Positions 56,757 to 64,000 of a DNA stretch of 64,000 nucleotides are shown here, one piece after another. Origin of the DNA: Laetiporus sulphureus 93-53 (taxonomy: Eukaryota > Basidiomycota > Agaricomycetes > Polyporales > Laetiporaceae); NCBI RefSeq assembly GCF_001632365.1, contig NW_024468536.1:1-64000 (forward strand), read 5' to 3'. A model generated the notes under the pieces. That model worked only from the letters and a program-made list of their open reading frames with translations, made no database searches and was not told the origin of the DNA. How positions within the stretch are numbered: position 1 is the stretch's first letter; each line of letters starts with the position of its first letter. A program made the translations under genes and the position numbers.

Positions 56757-57061
56757 AGCGGCTCCGAAGAGCCGGACTTCCAGAGAGCGTCCGATCAATA
56801 CTCAGATCAAAGGTCTGTTCTCCTATGAGATGATAGCGGAAGCGTCGCTCGCGATTTGAAAGATGATATATATACTTGATACACATTGAGGTTGATTGAT
56901 GATTGCTTTGTGCTTTTCTGAGTCACTAACGGTGCTCAAAACGTACCACCCGTCCCACAGTGATAACTGCCGGCGCTTATGTAAGCAGTAGCCAGGCGCG
57001 GCGATGTGCTCGCGTTCTGTATAAAACTTTGCTCTGCCCTTCATTCACCTCATCACTCGCC
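56757..57061 (+). promoter_or_regulatory. Promoter region of the HRP1-like gene
   Basis: 305 bp between the truncated exon and the HRP1-like ATG. TATAAAA lies at 57020-57026, 36 nt upstream of the start codon, so the leader would be very short. The TATA call is by motif and position only. Confidence 0.5.
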
Positions 57062-59145
57062 ATGGCCGTCCCTCCTGAAGATGATATTTATGACGGTATG
57101 CATGTTTTTGTGGCCTTCGGATGGAACTTGACTTCGATTGCAGACCTTTACGGCGACAGCGCCGACATTCAGGACGTCTCCCCTCCGCCGTCGGCGTCGA
57201 CGGAAGAACCACCCGTTCAGATCCACGACACTTCGTCAGAGCCACAACAGCGCGAGAGGAAGATTTCAAGTGGAGAAATCAGTCTTCCTGCCAAGCCAAT
57301 ACAATCTACCGAATTGTCATACTCGGCGCAGATCGCGCGGCAATTTTCCGCATACAAGCAGACACCAGTCCAGGAGCGCCAACAGCAGTCCCGAACCCAG
57401 GGTTTATCTACAGATGTTGAAATGACCATTTATGACGGAGGCTCTACTCGTCGGCCGGTGCGTCCCTCTGAGATGAAGGACGAAGGGTGAGTCTTTCTTG
57501 TTCGCGCTGGTCGCTTGTGACGACTACGGACCGTCGTATTGTTTGAATGATTGCGATACGGAAGTCTCTATGACGATATCATATCCTAGTCGCTACTCAG
57601 CTAGCCACAGATATGGCCTTGACTTCGTATTGCCCAAGCCATACGATCCTCATGATACTGTATGCATTATACGGTTGCACTCTGTCTAGCTCTATATGCT
57701 CTACGGTCCTGTCTACCTCGCTTATCGACTATACCTGGATACCTTCTCTGTTGTTACTCAAACACTAATGTCCTTTTTACGACCATCCGTGCTACTCTAC
57801 CGACATACCCGCCGTACCTTGTTCGCTACCTCCCTATCATACGCGGCTCTGAATGCAATATTCGCAATCTCTCTCTGCATGCGACGTCTATCTCGTCACA
57901 CAGCAAGCTCTTCGTCGGCGGCCTGAGCTGGGATACCACAGATGGTAGAGATAATTCCCGCAGGCGTGGCATATTGCTGATATGTCTCGAATCGGTCAGA
58001 GGGCTTAAGAAAGTACTTCGCCGAGTTCGGCGAAGTAGAAGACTGTACAATCTTACGCGACCATGATGGCCGATCCCGAGGATTCGCCTTTCTCACCTTC
58101 AAAGATCCGAGCTCCGTCAACGCTGTGATGGTGCGGGAGCATGTCCTCGATGGCAAAGCTGTATGCGTCACAGATGCTGTGGGATCGTCGTTGAACGCTA
58201 ATCTCGGTGTGCGCACAGATTGATCCAAAGCGTGCGATCCCAAGGGAGGAGCATCTCCGGAACACGCGCTACTTTGTCGGTGGCCTCTCACACGCGACGA
58301 CCTCCGAATCTATGCGAGCATTCTTCTCCACATACGGTAAAGTCGTCGACTCGAGCGTAATGGTCGACCGTGAGACAGGGCGCTCGAAAGGCTTTGGGTT
58401 CGTGACGTTCGAAGATGCCAGCAATACGGACCAGTTGGTCGGGCGCTCAGATCTCATTCTTGACGACAAGCAGGTGTGTTTCTCTTCCGCTCCCTTTCAC
58501 TACATGAAATTGACCTACCGTTCACTGAAGATCGAAGTGAAGGTGGCTCAGCCCCGCAGCCAGCGCGACGCGACGCGAACCAGCCGCACGACACGAGATT
58601 CGAGCTACGAAGCGTCCGTCAATGCCAACATGAGCTTCGGAGCCGTACAGCCCGCCGTCAACCCACAGCAGATGCAGATGCTCTACCAGCGGATGATGGG
58701 CCAACTCCCGATGATGGGCATGGGCATGAACGCGATGGGCATGGGCATGCCGGGATTCGGCACGGGCGGTGCGGGAATGACAGGCATGATGCCCATGGGC
58801 GGGATGACCACCCAGATGGCCGACTTCAGCGGGATGGCTGGAGGTATGGGCGGCAACATGGGTGCGGCGATGGGCCGCGGTATGGGCATGGCGGGAAACA
58901 TGGGCGGTGGGATGGCCGGGGGCATGCGCATGGGAATGGGTCCCATGGGTATGAGCCCCTCGAACATGGGTATGATGCGGCCCGGCATGGGCATGATGGG
59001 TGGTGGGATGATGAGGCCGGCTATGGGTATGATGGGCGGTATGGGTCAGATGGGGCGAGGTCGTGGAGGTGCCATGGTCAATGCCGGTGCGGGCCCACAG
59101 CGAACTACGGCGAGGCAGCATGGGTTCCATCCATACGCCCGGTAG
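57062..59145 (+). CDS. HRP1: HRP1/NAB4-like hnRNP with two RRMs, 482 aa
   Basis: This family binds mRNA 3' ends for cleavage/polyadenylation and export, and shuttles between nucleus and cytoplasm. Exons: 57062-57095, 57144-57486, 57904-57944, 58000-58160, 58219-58473, 58531-59145. These sum to 1449 nt, an exact coding length. The N-terminal 120 residues are disordered and acidic/Gln-rich. RRM1 (about 126-195) has KLFVGGLSWDTTDEGLRKYF and RSRGFAFLTF. The linker AIDPKRAIPREEH is a hallmark of Hrp1. RRM2 (about 208-280) has RYFVGGLSHATTSESM and RSKGFGFVTFED. The C-terminus (about 320-482) is a Met/Gly-rich low-complexity tail ending RQHGFHPYAR. Introns are 48-58 bp except intron 2 (417 bp). No interruptions; this gene is intact and converges with the LAA1-like gene. 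Confidence 0.92.
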
Positions 59146-59326
59146 GAAGGCTTGCATTCGAGGTTGGTTTGCGCGGGCTTCTCTTGAGACGTGCTCGTTA
59201 TTGTTGTATTTAGTCTATTCACAACTACCTAGTATATTTCGACACAGTTTTTATGGTATACGCAGTTCCAGACAAACCAATAAGTTAGCGGCTACGATAA
59301 CACTGAGGATATAATACATGTATGCT
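59146..59326. other. Short intergenic region between convergent genes
   Basis: 181 bp shared 3' region of two convergent genes. It is AT-richer than the flanking exons, with several AATA/TATA-like stretches suitable for 3' processing. No gene. Confidence 0.6.
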
Positions 59327-62300
59327 TTAGAACGTCCGCAACGAGATCTGTGGCTTGGGTGCCTCGACCGCGGGGCCTTGGTTTCCCAATACTTGCCGCA
59401 CAGAGCTCTCTAGTAATTCTCTCATCTGAGGATCGAGCTTAGCTGTCACTTCCTTGAATGCAGATGGTGACTGAGAAGCTAGCGATAGAAGTTGGGTGAC
59501 AGTCTGAGAGTGGATCGTCGACATAGGCGTCCGACTGGGATCAAGGAGGAAAATCATCGCGGGCATAATAATCCCTAGTGCTCGAGGGCCTAAAGACACG
59601 GGTTAGGCCAGTATTGCGAAAGACGCAAGGGCGACTTACGCAGATCCTCTTGTAGTGACGAGAACAATGCCGCGAAACCTTTGTAAATCTCTCCTACCGT
59701 GGCAAGTTGACGTTCTGAAGCCTGATCACCAACCGAGGCAGCGATCTTGGCAAGGCATTCGATCATCCCTGGCAGGAGTAGTCTGGCGCATTGACGTAGA
59801 GCTGCATTTCCCGATGTTGACGCAAGGATGAGTGTCTTGGCACAGTGAGCAGCGGTCAAGGACATCTACCACAAATATTCAAATGCGCTCCCTCCACACG
59901 TCGTTCAATACTTACCTCCTCCTCATCCACGAGCTTCTGAGATATCAAAAAGCAGGCATGGTCGATGATGGCTTGACTAATCTTCACTTTGGGTGGGACT
60001 ACAGTCAAAACAAGGACAGCAGCTAAGAGGTTAGACTTGATCTTCTTTGCAGAAATCCGTCCTTGGCGGCCTCTGTGAATTCTACTTCAGCCATGCCGCC
60101 ACTTCGCAGTATGGAGACCCACACCTCATCTCATCAATGTTGACCAGACATGCTGACAGGAGGCCATGTATGACCTTCTCATATTTGTTGCCGTATGTGG
60201 CAGCACCAGCAGGTAATTCAAGCAAAGCCTTCAATGACTGTAACGTGGGTCCAACCAGGTCAATGTCGGAAGTCTCGTCCTTGAGATATTCTGCCGCTGG
60301 CTCTGAGCAGATTCAACCATGCCATGTTGCGGTGCACCTACCATTATACAGCGTGACCGCTACAGCCTTGAAGTCATCTCTTTGCTCTTGACCAAAGGTA
60401 TCTGCTACGTTGGAGAAGGCCTCGAAAGCTGCATTTATCAAGCCGATTTTGTCCATGGGTGTCGAATCATCAACTATACCATCCAGACTCAGACACGCTC
60501 ACAAAACAAAGGGCCTTTGCGTCACTTACGGACGGCCCCGCTGCGCGGGCCTGTAATGGCTCTTCTGATCACGTACGCACATACACGCAGGCAGTGTACC
60601 TGCGGTAGATTGAATAAATCTTCCTGAGACGTGTTATCGCTGAATCATGTAGTCTGAACGCATATTGCCAACCAGAGAAAACGAGCACACTCACAAAAGC
60701 GCGCTTGTGGCATGTGTGGATGCAAGACTTCTGGCGAGACTCGCTATCGCTTCCACAAGATAAATTTGCACGGAGGCAGGCTCTGTCAATGCCATGCGAT
60801 AGAAAAGATTGATCACTTCGTCAAATATCACGGGGTCGTTGAAGACCTTGCCGCAATACTTCCCTTGAACCAAGGGAGTCATGGCTTCGAGAGCAATCGC
60901 CGAGGTTTTTTGCGACGTTACGTCCGCATCCGGAACGGCAGTCGCGAGCGCTTCAAACACTAATCCGAAAATGGCGAAGAAGAAGACGGTTGGTTCTTCG
61001 CGAACTTCAGATTCCAGCTTTCTTACTTGATCAGGGGTTATCGATTCTTGCCCATCCATGGCAGCCAATATGTACGGATCTCCCGCCTTCATAACGCTAG
61101 CAACAGCCTGCAGTATCACGGGCCAGGCTTCAAGGTAGTACTGTCCAACCTTCAGCGTCGATAGCTCCATGGCACCCAGTTAACAGACTTACCGGAAGCA
61201 ACACTTCTTTACCCAGACTAGCATACGAAGTGTCCAGTGAGCTGGACGATGGCTCTTCTAGGACCTCCGTGTCTGCGCGAATGCTTGCGTAGTCACGTAA
61301 ACAAGCCACCCACAATGGTGCAAGAGTTGGTCGGTGAGGCTTAACGACCTCTAGGAGGTACTTCTGGTCAGCACTTGCTACTTGAAGCTCAGCCCAAGCG
61401 GATAATGTGGCTATGCGCAACATCACAGACGCATTTGGACTGAGCTTGGCCGCATCTCCCAATGAAAGCATTCCAGACCCTACGCCAAACTGATCAGAGA
61501 TATCGACATCCGAGGAGTATAAATGAGTCGCTACCTTTCGACTGCTCTAATGCGGACGTCAGAAGTTTCAAGATACGGCCCATTCTGTGCACATTTGTTA
61601 CGACGCCGCAACCAACAAACACGGCACAAGAGCCGATCGCGGAAGCGAGAATCTCCGGCGTAGAGTCAGAGGAGAATGCGGGAGTGAGTGCTGCAGTTAT
61701 TGGCGCTTGATGTTGCTCCAGTAACAGAGAGTCCTCGTAGTCAGGATCAGGAGTCTTCGCGAAAATCTGAAGAACGTTGATTCAGCACTGATCTTCGATC
61801 TCCAAAAGGATCATATACCTCGATTACGTCGCGCAACACTGTAAGGCCCTCTAGACGGATCTCCGTGACATGCGCTGCTGATGCTGTGAAGGCTATCTTG
61901 ATCAAATCGGGGACGCGCGAAACCAGCAAACCGGAGACAGGAAGACCTTGACTGCGCGCGAAAGCTATGTCCAAATGCTCCCTTCTACCAGAACGCCCCA
62001 CGATAGTACAAATGTTATGCAAGCATTGCAACGCGAACAGCTGAGTTCTCCAGCGAGATGTTTGTCGTCCACCTGCCCCCGAGGCCGAGTCCTGGTTCGC
62101 ACCCATGCTCAATGATTGGCCCTCATCATCAAGGAGATCTCCCCGCTTCGTGGCAGCATCGTTTGCTTGTTGAGATGCGGTCGTACGTGACATGATGCGT
62201 TGACACAGATCTATCCAAGCCGATGGGTTATGCACAACGGTTTGCTGAAGCCAGCTATCGATGACATTGCGGACGCCGTCCACGGATGAGTCGTCATCCA

Positions 62301-64000
62301 ACATCGCAAATAGCTCCTCCACCAATTCATCGCCTCCAAGTCTTGACATACTAAAAGCGTCCTTCTGCACCAGCTGATAGAGGGCATTGATGGACGCAAG
62401 TTTCAGAGGCCTACGGGTCGAAGAGAGATATCCTCTAAACTGTGCCACAAGCGCTGGCACCGCAACAAATTCAGGCGCGAACATCAAGAAATGTTGGATG
62501 CAATTGATGGCCTCCACGCAGATACCGTCGTCATCTTCACTGATGAACTGGTGAACGAGATCTAGGACGAGAGTACGAGATCGGGTGGAGTCTTGCATGT
62601 CCGGACCCAATACCGTGATTACGGCGTCAATATTCTGACAAACCGCTTGATATGCGGGCAGATCTCCGCTCAAGTTGGCATGGGCCAGTGACCCACCCTC
62701 GGGCTCATGCGACTCCAGCATGTAGACCTTGAAAAGGAGGCCCAATGTGCTCGGCACAAAAGGTGCATACGCAAGGCTGGCAGCATCAATGACACGCGCA
62801 AGCGCAATGAGAGACCAGAAGTGTACCACGGGGTGCGGGTCGTTCACCAAAGACATCAGAATGTGGACCGTCGTCTTGAGAAGAGGGCCAGTAGCAAGGC
62901 CACCTACATGAGCATGGATCTCCCCGAAGGCAAGAGCACATCCGGCACGTCCATGAGGATCACGGTTGCTGACTACCTGGTCCACTAAGGTCTTAGCCTG
63001 TGCCGTGAGGAAGTTGGTACCAGCAATGCTAGCTAAGCGGCCGATAGCCTCGCTGCCTCCTCTGCGAAGCAGCAGATCACCGTCCATCAAGACGTCCTAC
63101 AAGATGATGGAATTGATGAGTCAAGCTCGACGTGAGCATTGCTATTTCCTAACCTTGAGAAAGTTGGACAACAATGATGTCACCTGCCCATTTCCTAAAC
63201 TCTGCCGCGATCGAGGTGCAGTCGCCTGTCGAAGAGCGAGGACAAGTGCGATTGTAGCGTTGATAGTCACAGCCGCCTTACGACCCGAATTCCTCGCGAG
63301 CTTTGCAGAGCCTGTGGATTCCATCAACTGCGTCACGGTGCGTATGGTAGACTGTAAATCTTGCACATGAAGTAATTGAGCAAACAGTTGAATCGCGGCA
63401 TTGACTGCCGCGGTGGCCGGAGGTGGGGGTTCCGGCCATTGAATGCTGATGTCAGACGAAATTCTTTGGCATAGGAAGAGAGGATCGTTGGAGCAGGATC
63501 TAATAATCGGTTTATTGAACTTTCATTGTTGCCATTGTCAATTGACGCATGCTTCCTCAAGGTCTACGTACTCACCATTTCTTCTACAGAGATCTCCACG
63601 TTATCGCGATTCATCCATGCCTTGACAGATTCATCGATGTGAATATCAGAAACGCCATATGCATACCCATCTGTGCTTTGCCATACGGACGTGAATGCTC
63701 CTGTGGAGGTAGCGATCGCAGCCTGCACCGACGATCCAGCGTATCCTTCCGGACTTGCAAACAGTGAGATGGCAGACTGCAACAGAGCCGATTGCATGGA
63801 TTCCGTGATGCCGGCGTGCCCCAACAGGGAGAAACACTGGAATATCCTCGTCCGCAGTAAAGCTTCCCGTCCCTCCAATGATAACTCCTTGGTTTCCGTC
63901 GGAAGCTGCTCTGGGTTCTCGTCTATTCGCCGTGCGCGGAAGGTGTTCACAAATTGTAAGGAGTTCGAAAGGAGGAACGCAATCCGTCTAGTCACGTCTG
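59327..64000 (-). CDS. LAA1: LAA1/HEATR5-like HEAT-repeat protein, C-terminal part (5' end off window)
   Basis: Laa1/HEATR5 is a very large HEAT-repeat protein that helps the AP-1 clathrin adaptor work at the trans-Golgi and endosomes. The window holds about 1,300 C-terminal residues in a dozen or so exons. Clear ones are 59327-59589, 59640-59865, about 59916-60078, and the largest, about 61819-63090. Landmarks: PPPPATAAVNAAIQLFAQLL and LARNSGRKAAVTINATIALV near 63250-63420, then GRAGCALAFGEIHAHVGGLA, VVHFWSLIALARVIDAASLA and DDDGICVEAINCIQHFLMFA, typical of the conserved HEATR5 core. The C-terminus is LGIIMPAMIFLLDPSRTPMS, ending KPQISLRTF and TAA at 59327-59329. Introns are short, one only about 43 bp near 61190. 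No stops in exons; intact as far as visible. Confidence 0.85.

Noticed and set aside
58522..59157. Long minus-strand His-rich frame
   Set aside because: Antisense shadow of the Met/Gly-rich tail of the HRP1-like protein.
1..64000. tRNA, rRNA, CRISPR or telomeric repeats
   Set aside because: Looked for and not seen; the short tandem repeats present are element-associated.

Overview
The window reads as nuclear DNA of a filamentous basidiomycete, most likely an Agaricomycete. The evidence is short GT..AG introns of about 45-60 bp, KDZ and PIF/Harbinger transposons of the kind common in mushroom-forming fungi, a degenerate SRPK-like kinase of the type expanded in those genomes, and two conserved housekeeping genes (HRP1-like and HEATR5/LAA1-like) at the right end. 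I see no tRNA, rRNA, CRISPR or bacterial-type operon.

About 88% of the window (1-56.58 kb) is a layered graveyard of mobile elements. Several insertions can be dated against each other from target-site duplications (TSDs) and restored reading frames. (1) A PIF/Harbinger pair lies at 191-2570 (transposase, +) and 2571-3108 plus 16191-17630 (Myb/SANT partner, -). Its transposase is split by a 983-bp solo LTR (837-1819). Its partner gene is split by a 13-kb KDZ transposon (3109-16190), whose left terminal inverted repeat was in turn hit by a Tc1/mariner element (3640-5248). (2) 17.6-28.0 kb holds two inverted decayed copies of a kinase gene, an rve-like integrase pseudogene, a possible small TIR element with two unknown genes, and an unknown multi-exon gene. 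(3) That unknown gene is split by a full-length Ty3/gypsy chromovirus (28047-36589, minus strand, TSD GGAGG). (4) A full-length LINE of Tad/L1 type sits at 37183-42981 (minus strand). (5) A 250-bp solo LTR lies at 43238-43479. (6) A second full-length chromovirus (44418-56579, plus strand) has its 3' LTR split by a 1.1-kb non-autonomous LTR element (55360-56500).

At 56.58 kb the base composition changes abruptly: CpG becomes frequent and genes are intact. An HRP1-like RNA-binding protein gene (+, six exons, 482 aa) converges on the C-terminal part of a LAA1/HEATR5 HEAT-repeat gene (-), which runs off the right end.

Most notable points: both chromoviruses and the small LTR element carry a primer-binding site complementary to their own predicted transcript 5' end (Tf1/sushi-type self-priming). 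Both chromoviruses encode dUTPase domains, but at different places in the polyprotein. The first chromovirus has an in-place inversion of about 870 bp inside pol. In-frame stops across unrelated elements are largely TGA where the family has arginine (CGA), which fits C-to-T decay of methylated CpG and is directly seen between the two kinase copies.
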